A stretch of DNA of 64,000 nt, from contig JAJPJI010000021.1 in NCBI GenBank assembly GCA_021324305.1, positions 1-64,000 on the forward strand, given 5' to 3'. The stretch's first letter is position 1. The number at the start of each line of letters is the position of its first letter. Below are positions 28,066 to 37,358 of the stretch, piece by piece. Both the position numbers and the translations under genes were made by a program. The notes under the pieces were generated by a model. The model was not told where the DNA came from. It ran no database searches and was given only the letters and a program-made list of their open reading frames with translations. This DNA comes from Gammaproteobacteria bacterium. GTDB lineage: Bacteria; Pseudomonadota; Gammaproteobacteria; DSM-16500.

Positions 28066-28581
28066 ATGGGAAATGTGGCTATGGATACAATGATTGCCTT
28101 GCAAGACCTTGCAGCGCCAGACGGCGTTTGCTTCGGCTGTGGCTCGAAGAATGCACACGGCCTGCGGATAAAAAGTTATTGGGATGCCGATAACCTGCAT
28201 GTGATAACGACACACCGACCGGACATGCGCTATGTCGGCTGGCCATCGCTAGTCTATGGCGGATTGATTAGTTGTCTCATTGATTGTCACTCGAACTGGA
28301 CTGCAATGGCGCATCATTATCGTGTTGAAGGACGCGCAACGGGAACATTGCCGCGCATTGATTGTGTGACTGGTTCGCTGGGAGTGAAATTCATCAAGCC
28401 TACGCCGATGGGTGTGCAGTTGACACTCAGGGCGCGAATCGACGGTGAAGTCGGGCGCAAGACGCGCGTACTCTGCGAGGTGTATGCCGATGATACACTG
28501 ACGGCGCTGGGTGACTCGGTTTTTGTCCGGGTGGATGTCGGTCACCTGGCAAAGACGGCGAGGGTTGAAGATGGCTCTTAA
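28066..28581 (+). CDS. PaaI-type hotdog thioesterase
   Basis: A 171-aa hotdog-fold protein similar to PaaI-like acyl-CoA thioesterases: CFGCGSKNAHGLRIKSYW at the start, then YVGWPSLVYGGLISCLIDCH, which fits the helix and active-site loop (HGG-type region replaced by YGG), and a C-terminal strand LCEVYADDTLTALGDSVFV. It probably hydrolyses an acyl-CoA. Base composition is clearly more G+C rich than the neighbours, suggesting recent transfer. Start uncertain between ATG 28066 and ATG 28081. Confidence 0.7.
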   Translation: MGNVAMDTMIALQDLAAPDGVCFGCGSKNAHGLRIKSYWDADNLHVITTHRPDMRYVGWPSLVYGGLISCLIDCHSNWTAMAHHYRVEGRATGTLPRIDCVTGSLGVKFIKPTPMGVQLTLRARIDGEVGRKTRVLCEVYADDTLTALGDSVFVRVDVGHLAKTARVEDGS

Positions 28582-28605
28582 TCCGGTTGTTATTCTGCAT
28601 TCGCC

Positions 28606-29076
28606 TTATTGAGTCGATAAAACAGGATAGGCTATGAAATTTATAATTTCCCATTTTTTATTTGTCTGTCTCTGAAAGATATCCAGACCTTCTTCTTGTA
28701 TGAATGACATATGCTTGCCGTTTTTATATATATTCAAATACCAGGTTATTCTGACTGCGGCTAAATCATCTGAGCGGTAGATATGGTGAATTTTGAAATC
28801 GTTATGATAAGTCATCTCTTTTTCCTGAAATATTTTTCGAAATCCTTCACATATCTTTGCATAATTTTTTTGGGACGATCCCTGATAATCGGCATGAACC
28901 GATTTTGCAAACAGATGGCACACTTTTGGATATTGTTTTTGGTTGAATGCATTAGTCCACTCTGTAAATAGTTTCTGAAAGTTGACTTCATCGTTGCTCG
29001 CATCAGCGTATCCAGGCGAGAAGGCTGACAAGACTGTTAACATAATAATCATCAGCTGCAGAATCCTTAATTGCAT
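28606..29076 (-). CDS. Exported SnoaL/NTF2-like protein
   Basis: A 156-aa protein with a signal peptide (LQLMIIMLTVLSAFSPGYA). The mature part has the cone-shaped alpha+beta pattern of NTF2-like/DUF4440 proteins: an initial helix pair (FTEWTNAFNQKQYPKVCHLF), then strands with YRSDDLAAVRITWYL and KKWEIINFIAYP. No catalytic residues can be assigned. AAGGAA precedes the ATG. It is downstream of the GH18-like gene on the same strand, separated by 48 bp, so co-transcription is possible. Confidence 0.55.
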   Translation of the reverse strand: MQLRILQLMIIMLTVLSAFSPGYADASNDEVNFQKLFTEWTNAFNQKQYPKVCHLFAKSVHADYQGSSQKNYAKICEGFRKIFQEKEMTYHNDFKIHHIYRSDDLAAVRITWYLNIYKNGKHMSFIQEEGLDIFQRQTNKKWEIINFIAYPVLSTQ

Positions 29077-29124
29077 AATTTATTCCTTGTCTGTAACCGG
29101 TTTTAGTCGGTTAAAATGAATGTC

Positions 29125-30084
29125 TCATTTTTTTCCTTCAACCAGACTGCGATACGATTTCAGATGATGGATAACGAAACCGCCAAATGAACGATGCTGT
29201 GACAGTGCGGATTGTGCCAAGGCTAGCTGTGCTTCAAAGTATTTGTTGCCTTTTCCATAGAAAGTTACTTTCACTGGTGTTGTATTAATTGTTTCCACGC
29301 CTATCAATACTTTTTTTCCTATCTTGTCTGCATAGTCAAGGTTATCCTGGGCGAGAGAGATGATGGAATCAGAACCTTCGGCTTTGTTTCTATAATCCAT
29401 AATGGCGACATAATCGTAGATATCCTGTACCCATTCATTTAATTTTCGATGCTGGTTTTGCCACTCGACATCTTCAATACCGCCATACCAGAATGGCATC
29501 GCGGGTCCAACAAGCAGGTCTAAACCGGAAGCCGCTTTCATACGCATGAAGGCGGCAGATAAATCCAGGTATTGTTGTCCGCGCAAGGGACGTGATGATG
29601 CCCAATCATCCAGAATATACGGCTCGATGTCAATGTTGATACCATCGAATCGCGACAGTGGATCCAGTGTTTTTTTATTAAAATCCAGGACATTCGCAAA
29701 CATTTGTAGCGCAGCAGGACGTTTTTCAGGCAAGATGTATTCCTGGGTGCGGAGATATGTCGAACCTAAAAGAGCAAACACCTTGAATCCGCGCGCGTGT
29801 GCGCCTGCAATGAGCTTCCGGTATTTCTCGGGCTCGTTCACCAGTATATTACGGCCTTGAAATTCATCGGCGTACAAATACATTGTCGAGATGTGCTGCT
29901 GGTTGAGAAAGGTTTCAACTTCACGCTGCGCATCAATATTGTCAAGCATGTGGAAAGAGTCGTTTTCCCAGATCCAGATCGCGCGTGGTGCGGCAGCAAG
30001 TGGACTTCCAGATGCCATCGATGTCCAGCACAAAATAATATTTGCAATCAGTATCCGTATACAGGTTGTGAGTGTCGAGTTCAT
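29125..30084 (-). CDS. Exported TIM-barrel, GH18-like protein
   Basis: A 319-aa protein with a signal peptide ending near SMASGSPLA. RAIWIWE starts the barrel, and FDGINIDIEPY near residue 148 matches the strand-4 DxxDxDxE-type motif of GH18 chitinases and related glycosidases, in which the last Glu is the acid. Later strands (LVGPAMPFWY, YDYVAIMDYRNKA, VLIGVET) follow a TIM barrel. The substrate is unknown. Its start overlaps the stop of the upstream homocysteine methyltransferase gene by four bases, so the pair is translated together, an unexpected partnership. Confidence 0.6.
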   Translation of the reverse strand: MNSTLTTCIRILIANIILCWTSMASGSPLAAAPRAIWIWENDSFHMLDNIDAQREVETFLNQQHISTMYLYADEFQGRNILVNEPEKYRKLIAGAHARGFKVFALLGSTYLRTQEYILPEKRPAALQMFANVLDFNKKTLDPLSRFDGINIDIEPYILDDWASSRPLRGQQYLDLSAAFMRMKAASGLDLLVGPAMPFWYGGIEDVEWQNQHRKLNEWVQDIYDYVAIMDYRNKAEGSDSIISLAQDNLDYADKIGKKVLIGVETINTTPVKVTFYGKGNKYFEAQLALAQSALSQHRSFGGFVIHHLKSYRSLVEGKK

Positions 30085-31016
30085 TTGGTCAGCTTCTCTG
30101 CTAATGTTGCTAAATGCCGATGGTCAGTGCCGCAGCAACCGCCATAAATTTTGAAATGATATTTGGTACCGAGTGCAATCAATTCATCTGCGAACAGTTC
30201 AGGTTCATCTGCTTCAGGATGGTCTATGTTTAATAATTCCTTGCCTGACTTGCTTGAACCATTGGCTTTTATTCCCAGAATTCTTTGATAGTGAATATCA
30301 TGGTCGCTCAAGGCCTGCTCGGCAGTGACAGGATGCGTGCAGCTGATAATATAAAAATTGGGCTGGGGGGATATGGTTGCGTCGATCCGTGCGATTAATT
30401 CCTTTAATGGATTCCCATCGATCAAGGTGCCGTCAGGATTGAGAATAACGCCTACGCTATAAGGCATGCCAGTCTGGGCAACTGCTGTCGCGCAGCCAAT
30501 GGTTTCTATCATTCCAGCCATGGCGGCAATCGAGATAATATCAACGCCGGCTTGTGCAATGGCATTTGCCTGGCGAGAATGATAACTGACGGCCTTTTCA
30601 ACAGTAAATGAAAGATCAGCCGAGTAGCCGGCAAGTTCAGGGCCGATAGGCGCAGTGATGTAAATGTTATTTTTATAATCGTCATACCGGTTTCGAATAT
30701 TTTTGACAAATTGTATGCAATCCTGATTGATTGTTTCAATTGCATTCGGGTCATTGAAATGAAGTCGTTGGCAATGCGCCGGACTTGCCCGGTAGGTTGG
30801 CGCATTCAGAATGATGGGTGCATTGTGATGCCGCACGGCTTCGATATCAGTCTCATATAATTGGCGTAGTGCTTTTTGTCCTTCTTCCTGATAGATGAGT
30901 GTGAATATCGACATTTCCTTGTCGAGTTTTAGAGTTGTGCCATATTCGATACGGGTTTCCATTGGCCCATCGTAGAGCATGAAGGGACGTTCCTTCAAGG
31001 CGCTGACTAAATCCAT
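30081..31016 (-). CDS. Homocysteine S-methyltransferase family protein
   Basis: A 311-aa single-domain enzyme of the MmuM/BHMT family, which moves a methyl group from S-methylmethionine or betaine to homocysteine to give methionine. Key features are YDGPMETRIEYG at the start (family DGGxxxxLE region), the middle Cys motif ISCTHP, and GGCCGT near the end, which together supply the three Zn-binding cysteines. Ribosome site AGAGG. The next gene overlaps by ATGA. Confidence 0.85.
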   Translation of the reverse strand: MDLVSALKERPFMLYDGPMETRIEYGTTLKLDKEMSIFTLIYQEEGQKALRQLYETDIEAVRHHNAPIILNAPTYRASPAHCQRLHFNDPNAIETINQDCIQFVKNIRNRYDDYKNNIYITAPIGPELAGYSADLSFTVEKAVSYHSRQANAIAQAGVDIISIAAMAGMIETIGCATAVAQTGMPYSVGVILNPDGTLIDGNPLKELIARIDATISPQPNFYIISCTHPVTAEQALSDHDIHYQRILGIKANGSSKSGKELLNIDHPEADEPELFADELIALGTKYHFKIYGGCCGTDHRHLATLAEKLTK

Positions 31017-31113
31017 TTTGACCTCTTTTATCCTAATGTCGGCTATAATTCTACACCTGTCGGTAAAGCTGTAACAAGGTCATGGGAAAATGAATATGGG
31101 TGGGTGGCTGGTA

Positions 31114-34100
31114 TTATTCTTCCTTTCTCACATTGAAGAATATTGCATAGAATGTCGGGATGACAACCAGTGTCAAGATGGTTGCGAATGTCAGGCCAAA
31201 CATGATGACGATAGACATGCTGCGAAAGAAAATATCCGGCAGCAGTGGAATCATGCCTAGCACAGTGGTGACGGCTGCAAGCAGCACAGGACGCATGCGG
31301 CTGATGGAGGCATCGATAATTGCCAGGTATGGGCGTTTTCCGACAACTTTTTCACATTCAATCTGATCAACCAGGACAATCGCATTTTTAATCAGCATGC
31401 CCGACAAACTGAGAAATCCGAGCAAGGCCATGAAGCCAAATTCAGAATTGGTCGTGAGCAATCCTATCGTAACTCCGATTACAGACAGGGGAACACATAG
31501 CCAGATGATAAGCGGCTGCCTGACTGTGCCAAACATCAGCACAATAACAAAAATCATGGCCAGGATCCCGACAGGCAAATTGGAATACAAGGCTGCCTGC
31601 GCATCGCTGGAGTTTTCATATTCACCTCCCCATTCCATGCTGTATCCAAGCGGTAATTTGATGGCTTCTATTTGCGGACGGATACTGTTGAAAACAATGC
31701 TTGCTGGCCCCGAAACCGGTTCACAGGAAGCCGTAATGGTTGGTTTGCCATCGCGTCGACGAATGATGGAGTCTTCCCATTCTGTATTAAAGCCAGTCAC
31801 GAGCTGTCCAATTGGTACGGCTTTTGAAAGTAATGGGCTCCAGATTTGCAGGTTGTTGATGTTGTTGATATCGACACGTTCATTTTCCGGTGGACGCGAG
31901 ATAATGGGTATCAATTTGTCATTTTCCCTGTATATTCCGACTTGTTTGCCGGAGAATGCAGTTTGCAGCGCATCAGCGAGGTCTGCCCTTGATATGCCGG
32001 TAATGCGTGCCTGGGCTTCGGAAAAATTCGGACGGATGACTTTTACTTTTTGCCGCCAATCATTTCGTACATCCATTGCGTCAGGGTTTGCGCGCATGAT
32101 GGCCTCTGCCTGAGCGGAAAGTTCACGTAACACTTGCCCGTCAGGCCCGCTGAATCGTACTTCGATTTTGGCGCCGCCGCCTGGGCCCAGGCGGATTTTT
32201 TCTATCTTGGGCTCGGTATCCGGATAATTGGATATCATGTAGGTTTTTATTTCGTTGGCGATTCTGTCTATGTTTCTGTAATCATCAACCGCAATGATGA
32301 ATTGTCCATAGGATGGATCGGCTTTTTCCGGTGTGTAGACCAGCATGAATCGGAGTGCTCCTTTGCCGACGATGGAAGTCACCGATTGAACGCCGTTGAT
32401 CTTGGCTATCGCTTTCTCGATATTTTGCATGTCTTGTGTGGTAGCACGTACGTCTGTGCCTTGTGAACGCCAATAGTTGATAAAAAACATAGGCGTTGTT
32501 GAGTCAGGGAAAAAGCTTTGTTTGACGAATGTGAATCCGTAAACAGAAAGTACTAACAGAATGAACATGAGAGTGACGGTAAATAGCCTGAATTTGATGG
32601 CGCCCGCGAGAATCTTTTTATAACCAGTGTAGATGCCGCCGGAATAGGTTTCACCAGACTGCTTCTTGGGGCCAGGCTTGAGAAACAGGTAACAGAGCAG
32701 CGGGACGGTATACACGGCAAATACCCAGCTGAACATCAGTGAAATCAGTATCACATAAAAAAGGGAACGGGTATATTCACCCGTACTGTCTTGCGACAAG
32801 CCAATGGGCGCAAATGCGATAATACCGATGATAGTTGCACCTAATAATGGCCAGATGGTTTGCTTGACTACGTCTTTGCTCGCGGTCAGTGCATCGATTC
32901 CCTGTTCCACTTTTACCAGGATACCTTCGGCGACAACAATCGCATTGTCAACCAGCATGCCCAAAGCAATAATCAAGGCGCCAAGCGATATGCGTTCCAA
33001 GGCGATACCGAAAATATTCATGACAAAGAAAGTCGCAAAAATGGTAATGAGGAGAATGCTTGCGATGATCAAACCCGAGCGTAATCCCATGAATAGCAGC
33101 AATACTCCAATGACGATTACCAATGCCTGGATCAGGCTGTCGATAAAGCTCTGTATCGATGCCTGCACAACCTTGGGTTGTTCATAGACATAATCAAGTT
33201 TGATGCCGACAGGGATTTGGCTTTGCAATTCATGAAGTTTCTGATTGACTGCCTTACCTATGGTGATGATGTTGCCGCCGGATACGATGGAAATGCCGAT
33301 CATGAGTGCCGGTTTGCCATTGTAAAACATAAGATTATCTGGCACTTCCACGTAGTCGCGAGTAATCACTGCGATGTCGTTAAGATGCAGCAGTTTTCCA
33401 GTCGCATTACTGCGCACTAGCAGATTTCCAATGATATCGACTGAATTGACTGCACCGGTCGGACTGATGCGAACGTATTCATCGCCAACACGCACATTGC
33501 CGCTAGGAATGACCAGATTTTGCGATTCGAGCGTTTTATAGATTTGCTCAAGTGATATTCCCAGTGAGGCCATTTTTGAGCGTGAAATATCAATAAATAT
33601 GGCTTGCTGACGAACACCATCGATTGTTACTTTCGCAACCCCTGGTACCAGATTCAATTCCTTCTTCAGGAAATCTGTATAATGTTCCAGTTCCTTATAT
33701 GAAAATCCTTCGCCAGTCACGGCCAGAAACATGCCATAGACATCACCGTAATCATCAATAACGACAGAACGTATCGCCCCGGGAGGCAATTGTGCCTGGG
33801 CATCGTTGACCTTGCGTCGTAACTCATCCCATATTTGCGGCAAGTCTTTCCGGGTATATTTTTTTTGTATGACAACGTTCAATTCTGAATATCCAGGCTT
33901 GGATATGGATTTCACGTAATCGAGCTGTCCCATCTGCTGGACCGCTTTTTCCAGTTTGTCAGTGATTTCATTTTCAACCTCTGCTGGCGATGCTCCAGGA
34001 TAACGGGTGATAACCAGCGCTTCCTTGATGGTGAATTCAGGGTCTTCATATCGCGCAAGTCGTTGATAGGCGATCAGGCCGCCGAAGACAAAGACAATGA

Positions 34101-34152
34101 TGATCATCCATGTGATGACGCTTTTTTTGATGGCAGATTCAGCTATATCCAT
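31114..34152 (-). CDS. RND-family efflux permease
   Basis: A 1012-aa inner-membrane proton-driven pump of the AcrB/HAE1 superfamily with 12 expected membrane segments and two large periplasmic loops. In the TM4 proton relay the motif is GMLVDNAIVVAEG: the first Asp (AcrB D407) is kept but the second (D408) is Asn. The TM10 Lys is present (SGMLIKNAIVLVD). A single-Asp relay is common in pumps of the TriC/VmeI kind. Its start is 12 bp after the adaptor gene stop, with AGGAAA upstream. No outer-membrane channel gene is nearby, so it must use one encoded elsewhere. Confidence 0.93.
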   Translation of the reverse strand: MDIAESAIKKSVITWMIIIVFVFGGLIAYQRLARYEDPEFTIKEALVITRYPGASPAEVENEITDKLEKAVQQMGQLDYVKSISKPGYSELNVVIQKKYTRKDLPQIWDELRRKVNDAQAQLPPGAIRSVVIDDYGDVYGMFLAVTGEGFSYKELEHYTDFLKKELNLVPGVAKVTIDGVRQQAIFIDISRSKMASLGISLEQIYKTLESQNLVIPSGNVRVGDEYVRISPTGAVNSVDIIGNLLVRSNATGKLLHLNDIAVITRDYVEVPDNLMFYNGKPALMIGISIVSGGNIITIGKAVNQKLHELQSQIPVGIKLDYVYEQPKVVQASIQSFIDSLIQALVIVIGVLLLFMGLRSGLIIASILLITIFATFFVMNIFGIALERISLGALIIALGMLVDNAIVVAEGILVKVEQGIDALTASKDVVKQTIWPLLGATIIGIIAFAPIGLSQDSTGEYTRSLFYVILISLMFSWVFAVYTVPLLCYLFLKPGPKKQSGETYSGGIYTGYKKILAGAIKFRLFTVTLMFILLVLSVYGFTFVKQSFFPDSTTPMFFINYWRSQGTDVRATTQDMQNIEKAIAKINGVQSVTSIVGKGALRFMLVYTPEKADPSYGQFIIAVDDYRNIDRIANEIKTYMISNYPDTEPKIEKIRLGPGGGAKIEVRFSGPDGQVLRELSAQAEAIMRANPDAMDVRNDWRQKVKVIRPNFSEAQARITGISRADLADALQTAFSGKQVGIYRENDKLIPIISRPPENERVDINNINNLQIWSPLLSKAVPIGQLVTGFNTEWEDSIIRRRDGKPTITASCEPVSGPASIVFNSIRPQIEAIKLPLGYSMEWGGEYENSSDAQAALYSNLPVGILAMIFVIVLMFGTVRQPLIIWLCVPLSVIGVTIGLLTTNSEFGFMALLGFLSLSGMLIKNAIVLVDQIECEKVVGKRPYLAIIDASISRMRPVLLAAVTTVLGMIPLLPDIFFRSMSIVIMFGLTFATILTLVVIPTFYAIFFNVRKEE

Positions 34153-34164
34153 GCGTATTTCCTG

Positions 34165-35226
34165 TTATTTCAGGATCTTGACTTCCTGGCCTTCTGTCAG
34201 AAAGCTCACACCCGATGTCACAATTGTTTCACCGGGCTGAAGCCCGCTCAGCACACGTATTTGATTACCGGTAAGACTGGATGTTTTTACCGGGATGCTT
34301 TTGATTTTCATGGTTTGCCTGTCAACCAGCCACACTGACGGCTGATTGTTTGTATTTATAAACACTGCGCTGGATGGAATGAGATAAAATGACTCAGCGG
34401 CCTTTTTCCCCATGGGTATCTGGATAGATACGGTCATGCCAGGCAGGATATTAAAATTGGCTGGTCTTTTCATGGTAAATACAAAGCGGAATGTTTGTGT
34501 CTGTGGATCCGCCTGAGAGGAATATTCCTTTAACCTGACCGCAAAAATCTCGCCAGGCAAGGCATCAAAAACGGCTGCGATTTTCTCCCGGTCAATCTGC
34601 CCGGATTTCAGGTTAACGATGATATTTTCAGGAACATTGATTTCCATGTCTATGGTATTACGGTCCTGTAGCAGGGCGATCGGTTCTTTCGCGGTAATAT
34701 ATTCAAATTTATTCACGAATTTTTTAGCTATCACACCATCAAACGGTGCGATCAATTTTGTGTTCTTCAAGTCGTTGACGGCAGAGTTGTAATTTGCCTG
34801 AGTGGAAAGATACATCGATTTTACCTTGTCATAGTCAGACTGGGAAATATATCCCTGTTTGACCAGCTGACTGGCGCGATCGTAATTTCCTTTGTCTCTG
34901 GTCAGTTTTGCAGAGAAGTCATTCACAGCTTCCTGGTATTTGACTGGATCCAGTGCAGCGATGACACTGTCCTTTTTTACATTATCTCCTTCCAGGATGG
35001 GAAGCTGAATGATTTGGCCTGGAATCTGAAATGCCATGGTTGTTTCATTTGACGCAAGCGTGACGCCTGGGAATACACGCAAGATACTTGATTCAGGCTG
35101 ATTGATCACCATGGTCTTGACAGGGCGTATGAAGTTTTCCTGTTTTTTTTCTTCTTTGCCGCAGGACAACAGAAGAAAAGGCAGGATCAGGAAGAATGCA
35201 GCTTGGGCTAAGGTCCTTATTTTCAT
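34165..35226 (-). CDS. RND periplasmic adaptor lipoprotein (membrane fusion protein)
   Basis: A 353-aa adaptor. A lipoprotein signal (FLILPFLLLSC, Cys at about 22) anchors it to the inner membrane. A biotinyl-lipoyl-like segment (QIPGQIIQLPILEGDNVKKD), a helical hairpin (SAKLTRDKGNYDRASQLVKQ ... SQSDYDKV), LIAPFDGVIAKK and beta-barrel strands follow in the usual order. It links the RND permease encoded 12 bp downstream to an outer-membrane channel. Only 29 bp separate it from fabI upstream, so the pump may be co-transcribed with fatty-acid and acetate genes. Confidence 0.92.
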   Translation of the reverse strand: MKIRTLAQAAFFLILPFLLLSCGKEEKKQENFIRPVKTMVINQPESSILRVFPGVTLASNETTMAFQIPGQIIQLPILEGDNVKKDSVIAALDPVKYQEAVNDFSAKLTRDKGNYDRASQLVKQGYISQSDYDKVKSMYLSTQANYNSAVNDLKNTKLIAPFDGVIAKKFVNKFEYITAKEPIALLQDRNTIDMEINVPENIIVNLKSGQIDREKIAAVFDALPGEIFAVRLKEYSSQADPQTQTFRFVFTMKRPANFNILPGMTVSIQIPMGKKAAESFYLIPSSAVFINTNNQPSVWLVDRQTMKIKSIPVKTSSLTGNQIRVLSGLQPGETIVTSGVSFLTEGQEVKILK

Positions 35227-35255
35227 GGATAAGCTCGCTCATGCGTATGATCTGA

Positions 35256-36026
35256 TTATCCCACTATGTGATAACCGCCATCAATATAGATTGTGTCGCC
35301 GGTGATGTTTTTGGCGTAATCACTGGCAAGAAAGGCTACCATGGCGCCAACATCGTCTATCTCCACAAGTGTCTGTAATGGCGATTTTTCGCGCGCGCGC
35401 AGCATTAATTCATCAAATTTATCCAGGCCTGAAGCCGCCCTGGTTTTAACCGGCCCGGGAGACAGGGCGATGACACGAATTTTTTCCGGACCCAATTCCA
35501 CAGCCATATATCGCACACAGGCTTCCAGCGCGGCTTTGACTGGGCCCATAAGGTTATAATTTTCAACGACTTTTTCCGCGCCGTAAAATGACATGGCAAA
35601 TAGTGAGCCGCCATTTTTCATCAGTGGTTTTGCGAGATGAGCCATGCGCAGAAATGAATGGCATGAAATGTCCATTGCCAGCAAAAATCCCTCTTTCGAG
35701 CAGTCAATAATGTGCCCCTGCAAATCCTGTTTGGGAGCAAAGGCAATAGAATGAATAAGAATGTCGAGCTGATGCCACTTTGACTCAATCTCACGGAAGA
35801 GATTTTTTAATTCATCATTGCTTGTCACGTCGCATCGCATATATATATCTGGTGTGAGTTCGCTGACTGCCTTGTCAACATAAGGTTTGGCCTTGTCATT
35901 CAGATAGGTAATGGCAAGGTCTGCGCCAGCGGTTTTCAGCATACGCGCGCAGCCATAGGCGATGGAATTCTCATTGGCTATGCCAACAATAAGCGCTTTT
36001 TTCCCGCTCAGTAATTTAGGTTCCAT
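35256..36026 (-). CDS. fabI: Enoyl-ACP reductase (FabI type)
   Basis: A short-chain dehydrogenase-fold enzyme of 256 aa that reduces trans-2-enoyl-ACP with NAD(P)H, the last step of each fatty-acid elongation cycle. The cofactor motif IVGIANENSIAYG is typical of FabI. Catalytic residues appear as SFYGAEK followed by the Y-x6-K pair in YNLMGPVK. ITGDTIYIDGGYHIVG closes the protein. The frame is open to an ATG at 36077, but the start at 36026 (MEPKLLSGKKAL) has GGAGAA upstream and begins two bases after the ackA stop. FabI next to acetate kinase and phosphotransacylase is a recurring cluster in proteobacteria. Confidence 0.9.
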   Translation of the reverse strand: MEPKLLSGKKALIVGIANENSIAYGCARMLKTAGADLAITYLNDKAKPYVDKAVSELTPDIYMRCDVTSNDELKNLFREIESKWHQLDILIHSIAFAPKQDLQGHIIDCSKEGFLLAMDISCHSFLRMAHLAKPLMKNGGSLFAMSFYGAEKVVENYNLMGPVKAALEACVRYMAVELGPEKIRVIALSPGPVKTRAASGLDKFDELMLRAREKSPLQTLVEIDDVGAMVAFLASDYAKNITGDTIYIDGGYHIVG

Positions 36027-36028
36027 AT

Positions 36029-37210
36029 CTAGTTTTCTCCACTTATCAGGTGATAAGTATGATTGGCGATAACCCATTCTTCATTGGCTGGGATAACATG
36101 TACGCCGACCTTGCTGCCATCTCCAGTAATATCTGATTGGTTTTTGCTGTTTTTGTTCTTGTCGATTTTCAGCCCGAGCCAATCGTTATCAACGCAGACA
36201 CGTTCGCGGATTTGCCATGAATTCTCACCGATTCCTCCAGTGAAGATGAGCATATCGAGTCCACCTAGCACGGATGTTAGTGCACCCATCTCACGACGTA
36301 TGCGATAAACATATAACTCAACTGCTTGTCTGGCTGCATCACTTTGATTTTCCAGCAACTGTTTCATGTTGTGAGTAATACCTGAAACACCCAAGAGGCC
36401 GCTTTGGCTATAAAGCATTTTTTCGATATCTTTGGCGGACATATGTTGATATTCCATTAGATAAATCACGACACCCGGATCCAGACTGCCGCAGCGTGTT
36501 CCCATCATTAATCCATCCAGCGCGGTAAATCCCATCGTTGTGTCGACAGATACACCGTCCTTTATGGCGCACATGCTGGAGCCGTTACCCAGGTGCGCGA
36601 CAATGATGCGGCTGTTTGCATTTTCAGGATATAATTCATTGACCTTGTGCATGATGTATTCATAAGATAATCCGTGAAAACCATAGCGCTTTATGCCAGC
36701 GTCAATCAGTTTTCTGGGTAGGCCAAAGAGATCAGCGATTACAGGATGGCTACGATGAAAGGAAGTATCAAAACAGGCTGCCTGAGGCAGATTTGGATAT
36801 GACTTGCGAATGCATTCAATGGCCTTAATGTTGAATGGCTGATGCAATGGCGCAAAGGGAATGAATTGTTTCAGGTCATCCAGAATCATGTCAGTAACAA
36901 TAACTGGTGATGTATATTTCTCGCCGCCATGGACGACACGATGGCCAACGCCAGATACCGAATAATTAAACTGATTGGATTCGAAAGCGGAGACGAGCAT
37001 TTCGTAAAATTGCTCGTAGCCCATTTCTCTGGAAAATGTGTTTTGTTTGATAAGATCGCCGTTTGCAGCATAAATCTTCGAAACCGGATTTGTGCTTATG
37101 TTTTCAACATACCCATTAAGCGTCCTATCAAGTGTATTGCTGAATGTATAGGCAGCAAATTTGATGCTGGATGAACCTGAATTTATTACAATTAGTTGAT
37201 TTGATTTCAT
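36029..37210 (-). CDS. ackA: Acetate/propionate kinase
   Basis: A 393-aa acetokinase: ATP plus acetate (or propionate/butyrate) gives the acyl-phosphate and ADP. Family motifs in order: VINSGSSSIKFA at the N-terminus, GHRVVHGGEKY, CFDTSFHRSHP, VAHLGNGSSMCAI, GLMMGTRCGSLDPG, and FTGGIGENSWQIRERVC. It is divergent from phaZ-ptb, and the phosphotransacylase there would supply its acyl-phosphate, so the two units together convert acyl-CoA to acid plus ATP. fabI follows two bases after its stop. Confidence 0.93.
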   Translation of the reverse strand: MKSNQLIVINSGSSSIKFAAYTFSNTLDRTLNGYVENISTNPVSKIYAANGDLIKQNTFSREMGYEQFYEMLVSAFESNQFNYSVSGVGHRVVHGGEKYTSPVIVTDMILDDLKQFIPFAPLHQPFNIKAIECIRKSYPNLPQAACFDTSFHRSHPVIADLFGLPRKLIDAGIKRYGFHGLSYEYIMHKVNELYPENANSRIIVAHLGNGSSMCAIKDGVSVDTTMGFTALDGLMMGTRCGSLDPGVVIYLMEYQHMSAKDIEKMLYSQSGLLGVSGITHNMKQLLENQSDAARQAVELYVYRIRREMGALTSVLGGLDMLIFTGGIGENSWQIRERVCVDNDWLGLKIDKNKNSKNQSDITGDGSKVGVHVIPANEEWVIANHTYHLISGEN

Positions 37211-37284
37211 ATCATGAATTCACATCCTTAATTGTGTAAATTCAAGTTTATTGTACCATGTTAATCAGTCCCGCATTCAATTAA

Positions 37285-37293
37285 TGATATAAT
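37285..37293 (+). promoter_or_regulatory. Extended -10 promoter for the phaZ-ptb(-V-ATPase) unit
   Basis: TGATATAAT is a perfect extended -10 element (TGnTATAAT) 66 bp before the phaZ start. There is no good -35 hexamer at the proper distance, which is usual for extended -10 promoters. It sits in the 148-bp gap shared with ackA. Confidence 0.5.
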
Positions 37294-37358
37294 GTATGTA
37301 AATCAGATCGATTTTTATGAAGTTGCATATTTATATTTGATAATAAAAGGAAATATGT

